The notes below the pieces were generated by a model, which worked only from the letters and a program-made list of their open reading frames with translations, was not told the DNA's origin and made no database searches. The translations under genes were made by a program, and so were the position numbers. From contig NC_081408.1 in assembly GCF_030272615.1 (NCBI RefSeq), positions 407,797,889-407,861,888 of the forward strand: 64,000 bases of DNA, in the 5' to 3' direction. This document shows positions 46,272-57,964 of this stretch, in pieces; position 1 is the first letter of the stretch; every line of letters begins with the position of its first letter. The DNA is from Cryptomeria japonica. Its lineage: Eukaryota; Streptophyta; Pinopsida; Cupressales; Cupressaceae.

Positions 46272-48374
46272 AATATGTGAAAGACAAACCAAGAATGTTT
46301 ATCTAAAGAAAGAAATAATCCTATGATAGATAAAAAAAGACTATGATCACTTTTAAAATGTAAATGAGAGGGTTTAGAACATGTGAACCTAGATTTAACT
46401 CTTTCCATTTTTTTTAACCCCTTGATCCAATATGATGAGCTCCAAGCTATCTTTTATCAGCCTCAAATCGTGTGTGTGAAAATATGCTACACGTGATAAA
46501 TAAAATAAAATAAAAATTATGCATAAATTACTTTCTTATGATTTTTTCATAGATTTGAAGAAAAAACTCACTAAAAGATGATTTCATATCAAAAAGCTAT
46601 GAGCAATTGAAGTTTTAAAAAGAATAGGTGACTTGAGTGAATTTACCAAAAAAATTATGGAATATCTAAAAAATGAATTAGACCATAGAATAGAGCATTG
46701 AAACATTTTTCCAACACTTTTTGAATTTAAAAAATTCAATATGCTATGTAAAAGTTATGGTCATTTTTGTAAAATTGCATATTCAGTGAAACAATTCTGC
46801 CACAAAATGCTTTAAATGCGTAGGAATGCACTTCAATCGTGTAGGAATATTCTTCAATTGTGCATGTATATGTTTCAACCAATTATATAGGAATATGCTT
46901 CAATTCCATAGGAATACATGACAAATGCACAAGAACATAAGAAAAAAACCCTAAAAAGAGAACACAAAATTAGCAAAATTGTAGGTCTGGGTGATAATAG
47001 CACAATTTTGGCTAACAATAGTGCAAGACTAGTGAACAAATGCACAAATTTGGGTGACAATAGCGCAAGACTGGTGAACGAATGTGCATATCCAACCTAT
47101 CAATTCTCAAAACACTAAAAAAACTCAATTAAATAGTTAGAAAAATGGGACTAGAGTCACAATGGGCATTGCCAAAATGTGTATGCTAAACTTTGAATCT
47201 ATTTTAAACCCCCAATTAGCTCAACCACTAGCCTAGAATTTACAAAATCATTCAACAATATCAATGGAACTCTAAATCAAATGCATATAAACAAAATAAA
47301 TAATATTATACCTCATACAATTGATAAGCTTGATTCCATTGTCCTCCTATCCTTCGCAATCTTGTGAAAATGATGTATTTTCTCTCAGTATTAAGAACTA
47401 AAGCAAGATGGCATAAAGAAATGGAGTGTGGTTGATTAATGATGTGAGGTATGATGCAATGATAATGGAAGTAATGATGTAAGCTCTAAAGATATTCTAG
47501 AAAAATATATGTAGACTCAAGTTATGGATGCTGAAATGAGAAGAATAAGCTTCTTTTATTGAAATCTACAAGAGAATCAAGGGCTTAGATTAAGAGGTTA
47601 AAAGATGAATGGCCATGATTAAGAGTTTAAAAGATGAATGGTCATGATTAAGAGGTTAAGGGAGAATCAATAGGATTTTAAGAGGTGCAAATGAAATGGG
47701 GGGATGAGATTAAGAGGTGGAAGAGAGTAAATAAGATTGAGAGGTTGATTTGAATAAAGGGCTAAGATTAAGTGGTGGGTTGACTTTTTGGTTCAATGAA
47801 TGTGGACATTGGAGAAAGCACAAAGTGAATGAAGAGGATTAAGACACTTTTCACATGACTACATATTTAAATTATGATCCATGTGAACAAGTTGGAGGGA
47901 TAGGATTAAAAAGAAGAGGATAATGAATTAATTAAATAAATGGGAGCATTTAATTAATAAATAGAGGAAAAAGGTGGTGTTAGAATTAAATAAATAATTA
48001 ATATTTATTTAATTTAGAAAAAAAGAGGCTAATGAAATAATTAAATAAATAAAAATATTTATTTAATTAATTGATCGAAAAGGTAATGAATTAAGTAATA
48101 AATAATATTTAATTAATTAATTAATTAAAGAAATATTGGTAAAATAATAAAATAAATAATAAATATGTATTTAATTAAGGAAGGACAATTTCTAGTGCCA
48201 ACAAGAATTTTCCTATATATTTGTTTCAACAATGGGAGGATCTCATACATGCATCTTTGGTATTGTGTATTTATAACGGAAGGAACATTGTTTGACGATC
48301 GTGGACCATCTTCTACATCTCATTTCAAACATCTAGCATTGGCTCTACACATTTAGGGGGGCTTCTTATTTCTT
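46272..48374. other. Unassigned AT-rich sequence with short repeats
   Basis: No gene is seen. Short imperfect repeats occur at 46818-46920 (GTAGGAATATNCTTCAAT-type) and 46987-47090 (GGGTGACAATAGCGCAAGACT-like). Purine-rich GATTAAGAGG repeats lie at 47580-47760 and AATTAAATAAATAATTAAT-type repeats at 47920-48180. Confidence 0.5.
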
Positions 48375-48761
48375 CCAAGAAAAAAATACAATAAAGCTTA
48401 TCATTTTATTAAAACACTTACAAAATAGTCTATTAAAAAATATATTGAACCTAGGGATACTTCTCATTACTTTCATATCGCCAATAATACCTTCTATGCA
48501 TAGTGATAAAACTCCAAATTCCACACCCTCAAATGAGAGAGAACCTTCATAAATATAAAAGAAATGGTGGAAACTTATCTTAAAGGGTATTAGTCACACC
48601 TATTCAAAGTAACCATTCATAAATTATTAATAATCTAATATTTATTAGATTATTAATTATTAAATAGTTTATGCTATATAGCATAAGGCTTTGTGGCCTT
48701 TTATTAGAATAATATATAAATGTTATAAGAGTATAACCCCTAATAACATTAGATTCTAACA
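48375..48761 (-). repeat. Minus-strand LTR-like fragment (left copy)
   Basis: Read on the minus strand it starts TGTTAGAATCTAATG, directly after the purine tract AAGAGGGAG (48762-48771), as a Copia 3' LTR would. It aligns with about 53840-54180. The far end is missing. Confidence 0.5.
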
Positions 48762-48771
48762 CTCCCTCTTA

Positions 48772-49929
48772 ATGTTAATAGAGAGTATTGCATGTCAAAT
48801 TTTTATAAAGAAAAAAAGAAGTACCCCAATAATGTAGGTCTTCTTTGACAATGATAAATAGGAACACAAATATATACCAAGATTAAAAATGTGTATTTCA
48901 AACTACATGAAAGTTATCTTTTCATAATTTATAATTCCAATGTTTAAAAAAGATGCTATGAGATCTTATAAAAAAATTATTGGAGCTTGGATCTCTTAAA
49001 CTTAGCCTCATCTTAGGTACAATGCTTTTATAATTGGAAGAGTTATAGAGAGAGAAAATTTGATAGATGCCCATAGGACTTATACATATAATGAGTCACA
49101 ACAAGCTCAAAGAGGCTTGAATAAAAACATAGTAAATAAATACAAAAAAAGTGAATGAAAAGAAGAAAGAAAATAAAGACATAAATAGAGTGTGTGTGAA
49201 AGCAAAAGAAAAAGATAAACAAAAAAATGAAAAAATGAAAATCAATAAAACTAAGAAAAATAGAAATGTAAAAGAATAAATAATAAAAAAAAATATGAAA
49301 TAAAATTAAAACCAATGAAAAAAAATTATTTTTTTAAATAGAGAATATAAAATAGCAAACAAGAATAGTAGAACAAAATACAAACAATAAAGCTAATAAG
49401 ATTCACAAACAAAAGGTCAAAACAAAGGAAAGGAACCGCATACCATCGAAATTAAAAAGACAAGCAAATCAAAAATACAAAAATAAAAACCAAAACAATA
49501 AATAAACAAATGAAAAGAAAAACTAAATAGAAATGTACAAAAAAAAATACAAATAAACTTAAAAATGAGAAATAAAATGAATAAGAAAACACACACATAA
49601 CATAAATAAAAAAAATTACAATAAAGCAGATAGAGGAGCAAGAGGAGAAAGCCAAGAATCAAGAAGGAAGAGCAAAGAGAAAGGAATAAAGAAAGAGGAC
49701 AAGGAAAGAGAAGCACACCATTAGAACATAAGGGAGAGAGCAAGAAAGACTGGGGGGAGTGGGGGGAAGCTAGGAAGGTGAGGGTAGGCATAGGACAAAG
49801 AACCAAAAGCAAGGGGAGCAAAACACTTGGGAGAGAATCAGAGCCCAGGGGTGGAAGATAGCATGAACCAAGGTTACAATGGGGAAGAGGATAGCTTGGG
49901 TGGGTGGGGGAGGCGTGGGGAATGAGAGG
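48772..49929. other. Unassigned AT-rich sequence; G/A-rich block 49620-49929
   Basis: No supported gene. The long minus-strand frames (49417-49953, 49452-49655) are low-complexity translations of A/G-rich sequence without motifs. Copia pol is not visible here, although LTR-like fragments flank the wider region. Confidence 0.45.
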
Positions 49930-50290
49930 AAAGGTAAAGGGAGGGATTGACAAAGGTTTTTGATAATAGAAAGAAAAGGTTGCCCAAACGTACTTAAGCT
50001 CTACCCTTCATCACAATTTAAGTTAGAGGAGTAGTTGTGGGTTTGTATGGCAATCTTTAGTTTTCTCTTAAAGAAGTTATCTTCTTTGAACAAGATTTTA
50101 GGGCTTTCTAGACAAATATGTTGTTTGGTAGATTGAGAGTGTTCAACAAGGGAAGATTTAAGAACACGATCATGTTTAGTGTTGACCCCATGTTCTTTGA
50201 TTCTAGTGTTGAAGGAATGACCCGTTTCACCTAGATATAAGGTGTACCACAAGAACTAGTCGCCTTGTTAACTCCTCACTCCAAGAAAAT
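49930..50290 (-). pseudogene. Penelope-like retroelement remnant: GIY-YIG endonuclease domain
   Basis: The minus strand reads SSCGTPYI, a one-base shift, then LGETGHSFNTRIKEH. Next come LVEHSQSTKQHICLE, ILFKEDNFFKRKLKIAIQTH and NLNCDEG. This is the usual Penelope C-terminal GIY-YIG order: C-x-CG..YIGETGRS...R..EH, then S.L.EH....H.I....KIL..E...FKR...EAI, ending NLNRD-G. The RT part is not found. Penelope elements of the Dryad type are known in conifers, where they are thought to derive from arthropods. The fragment is short but the motif order is specific. Confidence 0.75.
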
Positions 50291-50596
50291 GTCCCAAGAG
50301 TCTTTGAGATTTTTCACCGTCGAAAATAATAATGTTCAAAAATATCATTACTTTCACTAAGAATACTTGGAATCTCCAAGCATACATTTAATATCACAAA
50401 AATAGAACATATGATTTCAAAGATGAAGGTCAATACTTTTTCACTTGATAACATTACATCCATTTTTTGTCTTGGTTTTAATCTCTATAACTACAACTTT
50501 AAATTTTACATCAATAAGAATTGCAAGATTTATTAGCATTGTTCCTTTTCAATTTTGAAGGAGGTTGCTTTTTAGCTAGCTTGTGAGATGACGAAC

Positions 50597-50915
50597 TGAT
50601 CAGAAGAAAATTTGAAATATTTTTATATTTTGTTTTTTGTTTTTCTATATGTTAGTAATTATCATTTTTGAAGGTCTTCAGGGCATTTTCAGCCCTTGAA
50701 AGTTTGGCATGTCTTTTAGAACATTGCCTAGGCAAGTTCTTTCAAGACTTCGCTTCTAACTCTTGGAGACCTTTCCAACGAGTTAAACGGCTCGTAATTT
50801 CGAATCTCGAGCAGAAAGTTATGCCTAGTTAAAGTTAGGACAAAATTTCATATAATTTTTCTGAAATTTTCATAATTTAATATATATATATATATATCAA
50901 ATTTTCTTCTGATCA
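50597..50915. mobile_element. MITE candidate, 319 bp
   Basis: TGATCAGAAGAAAATTTGA (50597-50615) is the perfect inverse of TCAAATTTTCTTCTGATCA (50897-50915). GAAC flanks the left side, and GAAC occurs one base beyond the right end, so a short target duplication is possible. The interior is non-coding and contains a (TA)n run. Confidence 0.55.
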
Positions 50916-51315
50916 TGAACTGAAATACTCCATTTTTTTTTAGTAAAAATTTAACTTGGAATTAATGAAAAATTAGAAATCATGGCTTTTAGATTTTCCT
51001 TTCCCTTTTTAGAGTAACCAATCCATTTGATAAAAGCAAACCACCTTATTTTGTGGCCACTCCAATGATGACACCATACATCAGACATCATCCATCCTCC
51101 ATCTTGCGACTAAAGAGGGAAATGGTCAAAGAAATAACACTTCATGATGCTATTCAAAACAAAGTTGAAAGAACAAAAAATAATAATTGCTAAATTATTG
51201 TTAAAGTATGGATCCCATGAAAGGTATTAATTCACCTTGGTCAGATTAACAATACATCTATAAAAAAGTGCCATAGAAATTCATTATATATTATATATTG
51301 CAATTTTCATAAATG

Positions 51316-51915
51316 ATTTTATTAGTAATTGTCGTTAGGTTAGTACTATTGCAATTGGTTGGACCAAATTTTCATTAACGTGTTATTATTCAATTGTTTT
51401 TACGTCAATTATATCTATGAATTTTTTCTTTCGATTTTTTATTATTTATTTTTCAATAGTTAAGATGCATGATTTTTAAGTTTTCAAATTACGGAAATTG
51501 TTTTTCTTCAATCTAATTGGCTCAAATAATTTGCATATTATTATAGGATTTCCCAGATACACTTTCTATATAAGTTTTTTTACGAAAAATTTTAAATCAT
51601 TAAAATAATATTATATTATTGATTTTGTTTTTATTAATTCTTTATTTACTATATTACTTTATTAGTACTTGCCATTAGGCTAGTACTATTGCAATCAGTT
51701 GCACTTGATTTTGTTAACTCGTTATTATTCAACTTCTTTTCCACCAATTAGAACTGTAATTTTTTTCATTTGATATTTCTTTTTAATTTTTAAAAAGTTA
51801 AGATGCATGATATTTAAGTTTCTAAATTACATAAATTATTTTTCTCCAATCTAATTGGCTAAAAAATTTACATTTATTAGCAGATTTCACGGATCCACTA
51901 TCTAAATGAATTTTT
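51316..51915 (+). repeat. Diverged direct duplication (about 260-bp units, 340-bp spacing)
   Basis: 51316-51580 and 51658-51915 share, in order, TTAGTACTATTGCAAT, GTTATTATTCAA, TTAAGATGCATGAT and TTTTTCTNCAATCTAATTGGCT with many differences. Either an old tandem duplication or part of a larger repeat family. Confidence 0.65.
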
Positions 51916-53697
51916 TTGGGAAATGTTTTAGGTACATCAACATAATCTTTGATACATTTAAATTTTCTTTTCAGATTTATTTTGCAAATCTAATGAACAA
52001 ATATTTAACATTTTTTTAGAATCTATATCTACAATTTTAAAGTCTATATTATATAAATAAATAAACATATATATAATTAAAAATATACATAAATTAACAA
52101 TATTATTTTAGTTATTCTCATAATAATGTGTAGGATGAAATAGGTGTGAACAAGTGGAATTTACTACAACACTAAAATAATAAACAAACATAAAAAAACA
52201 TTAAAAAAAACCTTACAAAAACCTTACTCAGCTAAACTACTCACATTAAATTTAAATATCATTTTATTGTATATATTTTTAATTAATATTTTTATTCAAA
52301 TTATGATAAGTTTAATACTATAATATTTTTTATTATTATTCAATATTATTATTTTATTATTAAAATAATTGTCCTTGTAAAATTAAATTTTATTCCATTA
52401 ACTTATATCACTTTCTAATTTTTTGTTATTTTAATTTATTTTAATTTATTTTAATTTTATAATCAACAATGTAGTAATTCAAGAATATATTTGACTTAAT
52501 CATATAAAAAATAAGACTCAATCTAGCAAAGGCAACATCCCTTCTCAATAATATATTATTATAATAAACTAATTTAATTATAATTATAATCTTCAATCTA
52601 ATTAAAATTATAATTTTAAAACTATACACCTTATAAAATCAATTTAAAACTAACAATTACAATTAAATTGTATTAACTATTTCTAATTCAAAATATACAA
52701 TATCAACCTTATTATCTCACCTTCACCACGATTTACAAATACACTACTAAGCAGCTACTTCAAAGAACCATACATATTCTTGAATCAAAATATTTTTAAA
52801 ACATATTTATTAAGTTAAATTTATTACAATTACTATAATATGGCAAGTACTGGCCACTACATGGCACTTGTTTACTATTTGTATCCTCCATTACCCATCT
52901 TCTTTGTTATGAAAATGATCGATATATAATAGTGAATGGGAGTTTTACGACCCAAAAAATAACAGGCATGATCATGACATACGTCTTTTGACTGTGAAAT
53001 TAGGTTGATAAATATTCGTAGGAGGAAAGAAGGAACAAGACAATTTATCTAAGGCTAAGGCTATAGAGTGTACAATGAAAAGAAATATTTAGAAAAACAT
53101 TATTTTGTTTAAAAATTTTGATTAAAGATATTTTATTTTGTTTTATTTTAATCACAAATTATATAAAAATGTTAGTAATAAATTTCATGAGTAAATAATT
53201 TGAAAACAAAATCAACTATTTTCATTTAACATGTTCAATTGCTTCCTCACAATATTCTTATATAGCACTAATACCACTTGTTGGTATCCAAAACTCTATT
53301 CATAAGAAAAAAAATGAAATTATGTATTACTTTATCTACTCCCTTTATTAACCCAATCAAATTAAATGTTTTCCTAGATAATATTAATTTAGACATATAG
53401 AAGAGGATGTTAAGATAAGTTTAATTTAGATAATAGTTTCATGAAAGATCTTTCTTAAATGTGGCCAAATATACAAGGAATATTTTGAAGCTACTTAATG
53501 TACAACCTATAGAAATGATTAGCATAGTCCAAGTAGATCAAATAAATTGATTTTAAAATGATAGAAAACAAACATAATTCTTTACAAAAATGACCTTACA
53601 TATATATGTGTTGTTTGAGCATAACGAGATTTCCTATTAAGTTCTACATATCTTTAGATAATATAACTTATAAAAATGATTAGTATAGCATAATTTT
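51916..53697. other. Unassigned, very AT-rich sequence
   Basis: No gene or element boundary was found. The composition is close to low-complexity A/T over most of this stretch. Confidence 0.5.
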
Positions 53698-54180
53698 CTC
53701 TAACACCATGTTAGAAATTAAGAATTTAATAAATTAAACATTATAAATAAAATATAAACTTAATAAAATGACAACAATATAAGCATAAATTTAATACATT
53801 ACACAACATATACATGGGAAAAACCCTTTCAAGTAAAAAAAAAATCATAAAGCATCATTTTATTAAAACACTTACAAAAATGGTCCATTCAAAATAGATT
53901 AAACCTAGGGATATTTCTCCTTACTTCCACATGGTCAATAATACCTTTTGTGCATAATGATATGACTCATTATAAAACATCAAATTTCATAGTCTCAAAT
54001 GAGAAATAACTTCCTTAAATATAGGAGAAACATTGAAAAAATACCCTAAACCTGGTATCAGTCACACTTATTCAAAGACACCATTCATAAATAATTAATA
54101 ATTAATATTTATTAGATTGTTAATTATTAAATGGTATATGTTATTTTATAGCCTTATATTAGAACAATATATAAATGTTT
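53698..54180 (-). repeat. Minus-strand LTR-like fragment (right copy) with primer-site-like sequence
   Basis: On the minus strand the LTR ends TTTCTAACA at 53709, followed within two bases by TGGTGTTAGAG (53698-53708), a decayed form of the Copia primer site. The LTR part aligns with 48375-48730. Its outer end is lost at about 54180. Together with the left copy this may be one old 5.8-kb minus-strand LTR element. Confidence 0.45.
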
Positions 54181-54189
54181 TTTATATTA

Positions 54190-55312
54190 GAAGCAACAAA
54201 ACAAGGGTGTTGACCCTATACAAACTCAAGTCGACCATGTCATTGAAAGTAGATCAAAAGACATTAGTAGAAAGCTAGGATCCAACTCATGAGTGGGAAG
54301 AATCACCCACAACTCAACTCGAAATAGTTTGGTGGGGAAATAATTACCTTTTCACCTATGACAAACGATAGTCTAGACAATACTATTATATTTAGGAACA
54401 TCATTGCAAGTGGGGTCAAGGGGGGGGGACCCCTCAAAGTGACTATCATCACCTAGAGTAGACTTTTGTTGCAGAACAAGAGCAATGGGAGTAAAAACCT
54501 CAAGGCTAGAGGAGGGCACACCAGTAGGAGTAGGATCTAGGGGGCAGCGGAGGCCACAAGAGCAGTAAGAGGTACAAACTCATCTCAGGAGGAGTCGTCA
54601 TCAGCATGTGAAGAGTCATAAGAATCAGAAGCATCGATAGAGAAATAATCAACATTCGCAACTTTCCACCAAGTTGTAATACATTTACAACGTGAGAGAG
54701 AACAATTTGTAGCTAAGTGACCAGTTGAGAAGCATCTACGATAGAAAAAATGGGAGGCCCTCATAAACCAATGATTAGTCCATGGCTTATCCTCAAACAT
54801 AAGAACCACATCCCTGAGGAGAGGCATAGAGATGTCAATGTCAATTAAAATGTGAGCAAAAATAGAATGACCCATGAAGGATGTGGTATCGTCCACCCTC
54901 AATAATTGTCTGATAGAGTTGTGAATGGCCTCATAACAAGAATGCTCCCTAAAATGAAGAGGAAGATTGGGAAAACAAACCCACATTGGATGCACATTGA
55001 GTGGTTCGATAAGAGGGTCAAAATAAGTTATCCAGGGATTGGCCGAGAGATATTTAACTCCCCAATTCCACAGCTTGCTCAACACCAAGTCACGATCATC
55101 AAAGGAAGAAAAGGAAGCAATAAAAAAAACCCTTATCACAAGGGTAAAGCTTAATGATACCAACAATCAAAGGCTTCCAAGAATCATTCACTCAATAATG
55201 TAGATCCAGAAGGGAAGGCCAGAACCCAACAAATATGCACACTAACCCATAGTGTTGGTAGAAGTGAACATTTTCTACCACAACTTGGCCACAAAACACA
55301 ATAGGGGAGGTC
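54190..55312 (-). pseudogene. LINE-B ORF1 remnant, part 2 (DUF4283-like and zinc knuckle), minus strand
   Basis: The minus strand contains DSWKPLIVGIIKLYPC, a poly-T frameshift near 55130, then LNVHPMWVCFPNLPLHF, RQLLRVDDTTSF and CFSTGHLATNC (first knuckle Cys lost). This pattern is that of plant LINE ORF1 proteins (W/CxxLPxHF and a CCHC knuckle). The acidic tail continues to about 54190 with stops. The N-terminal part lies beyond the CACTA insertion at 60039-60290. Confidence 0.7.
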
Positions 55313-56009
55313 TTGCACTAGTAGAAAAACAGCAATAAATGACTAAAAAAACTACTAAAAATTGCATATAAATGACTAATCTTGGTCACGTGACCATTAG
55401 TAGTTTATTGTTGGTCATTTATAACGTGACCAAATTTATGACTAAACCATTTTTAGTCATTTATTGGTTGTTTTGATTGATCAATTTGGTAGTATATTTA
55501 GTCTTTAATTTAGTCATTGATTCTTCTTAACTTGTTATTAATTTAGTCATGGAAGTAATTTATTTAATCATTGTAATCACTAATTATCATCAATTGGTGT
55601 ATGTGTGTGTGTGTGTATCATTTAAAAAATATATATTTTAAAACCTTATTATATTTTATTGTGAATAAAAAACTAAAATCTATAGAACTATTTTTGACAT
55701 TATCATTCTCTAACATGTATAATAAATAAGTAATAATTATTAATTATTTAAATGTTATATTTTAAAAATGGTAATACAATTACTTTATGTGTTCTCATTT
55801 GATATACTTAATTACAAAGCTAGTAAAACATGATAAAAATGAATCTAATAAATATTTATTTTTAATAATAATAAAAACTGACAAATTTACATTATATATG
55901 TATATACATATACATATACATATATACATAACCTATATTATTTATTTAAAAAAAAAATGTAATAAAAAATTTGAACCCCACAGTATGGGTGTGATCTCCA
56001 TGGGGCCAC

Positions 56010-56090
56010 AGGCCCACAGCACCCACGTTGTGTGGGTTGCGTCCTATGGGACTGTAGCACCCACGTTGTGTGGGTTGAGACCTCCATGGG
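56010..56090 (+). repeat. Short direct repeat in the CACTA element
   Basis: AGCACCCACGTTGTGTGGGT occurs twice, near 56018 and 56056, inside a GC-richer island. Each copy contains CCCAC/GTGGG that can pair. No function assigned. Confidence 0.7.
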
Positions 56091-56760
56091 GGTTGCATGC
56101 CTCATAGCAGGGGCTGAAGGCAGTGGAGGAAGATTACCCAGAAATTTTTTAAATTAAAAAACAAAAAGTTAATATATATATAAAAAAAGTATATATACAT
56201 TACATTTGCAATGCAAACAAAAATAATATTTAAGGCTACATCTTCTAGGATATGTTGGAAATTTGTAAAATGGGTTTTTGAAACCCTATTAAGTCATTCA
56301 CTCGCGGAAATATGCAAAATAAAACAACGTAAAAGATAGATCAAATCTCGGGTTCAAATGAAAGATAAAAAAATAAACAAACTATGTATAAGAGATAATG
56401 GAGATTTAGAACCTCGACAAATGCATATGATTGCCATTCCTTCCCAACCTACACCTAGAAATCTACAAACAATATAAGAGAAAAGTTACATCATATCTAG
56501 GGTTTTACCTGAGAAAACAAGAGGGAAAGAAAAGAAAATCTCGAAAGAAAATAATACCAATTTTAGGAAAAGAATACAAGAACTCATTGGGTGAAATATT
56601 TGATCTCCATAGCTTATTTGATGAAGCCAAAGCACCATTGAGAAACCTGCAACAATGAAATTCATGGAGGAGGCTAGGGTTAGAGAGCTTGGGCAAATGT
56701 CCAAATGAGAGAATAGAGTTAGAAATTTCTTTATTTGGACATTATAATAGATGTTAGGGT

Positions 56761-57727
56761 TGTTGTAATCAGGGATCACTGAAAGGGGGGGTGAATCAGT
56801 GATCTACCGGTTAGCATATTTTCAAACTTAACTTTAAACCACCGGAAGCAAATACTTGAAACTGAAATGCAGAAACATAGAACAAACAACCACAAGATCA
56901 AAGCACTAGTATTTTTACGTGGAAACCCAAATGGGAAAAACCACGGTGGGATTTGAACCCACAATATTATTCCACTATGGCCAATAATAAAACAATATTA
57001 TAGAATGGGAATGCATAGGCATTCAGGAACACTACCTAGAGCTCACTGCTCAATTACAATAACCCAAAAGGCTACAACCCTCAGGGAAGTCTCACTAACT
57101 TACAAGATAGTTGTAGTGATGAATTACAATGAATGAACACTGAAATAGCATCTACAATGCTTGGATGAGTTCTGGTTGAGTGCCAAATATATTGACTAAC
57201 TCCCTTCTGCTGATCTACTATGTTCTGCCATGTTCTTTGTCTCAGTCAGCTACCGAATCAAGAATGCACACATGAAACTACACCAAAATGGATTCTCTAT
57301 CACCACTCGCTCATATATAATCACACCATCCCCCAAAAAGATCATCCACACCAAACTTATATACCGGCAATCATAAAATAGGTCATACATTATGTCAGTC
57401 TGCTAGTGTAATGTGTAGTCACATGTCGGCTTGACTAGATCCAAAAAGATAAGTGTGGATTACCAAAACAATAGAAAAATGATGTTTCTAAGTCAACCCA
57501 ATCACCCAAAACATGATTCAATGTACCATAATCACCAAAAATCTTCTAGGCCCAAAATGCTTTGTTCTTCTTGAAATACAGGTTAATCAGCTACTGGTTA
57601 ACACCTACTTCTAGATACAAAGAATTATGACCACCAGATCAAATCTCCATGAATATTTGCCATCAATGACAACCCTAAGCCAATAATTAGCCACCGAAAA
57701 CTAGTGAATGAGTGTCAATTGCCAACA
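56761..57727 (-). repeat. 3' LTR of the truncated pol-less element (967 bp)
   Basis: On the minus strand it begins TGTTGGCAATTG (57727) after the tract ending at 57728 and ends ATTACAACA (56761). A double stem-loop is present: GTGGG/CCCAC (56946-56962) abutting CGTGG/CCACG (56928-56945), plus a C-run near the end. Confidence 0.8.
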
Positions 57728-57754
57728 ATCTCCCCCTTTGGCATTGATGGCAAC
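57657..57754 (-). other. Inverted repeat bracketing the polypurine tract of the truncated element
   Basis: GTTGCCATCAAT on the minus strand (57743-57754) pairs with ATTGATGGCAA (57657-57667). The purine tract (minus strand AAAGGGGGAGAT, 57728-57739) and the LTR start are between the arms, as in El-1 and El-2. Confidence 0.65.
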
Positions 57755-57964
57755 ACTCATGAAAAATGGCTAAGTGTTGAGCATTGTTCACCGATTCAAA
57801 AGAATCTAGGGCTCCCCCTTAGACAAAGAATTCTACTCTTCAATACTCTAGATTTTTCACCGTACCTCTCCCCCTTTGATAGCAATGAAAAAGATAGGGT
57901 GTTGACCAAAATTTATATACAAAGATATTCTCCAAAAACTTTACAAATACTTGAAGATGTCAGC

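Noticed and set aside
49417-49953. A 178-codon minus-strand frame with a hydrophobic, membrane-like translation.
   Set aside because: Low-complexity product of A/G-rich sequence, without conserved motifs.
48375-54180. A complete minus-strand Copia element.
   Set aside because: LTR-like fragments are present at both sides but no gag or pol can be read between them, and both LTRs are incomplete.
56946-56962. Minus-strand GGTTCAAATCC looks like a Pol III B box or tRNA T-arm.
   Set aside because: No cloverleaf or A box around it; it is stem-loop 1 of the LTR, which has other sequences in the same place in related LTRs.
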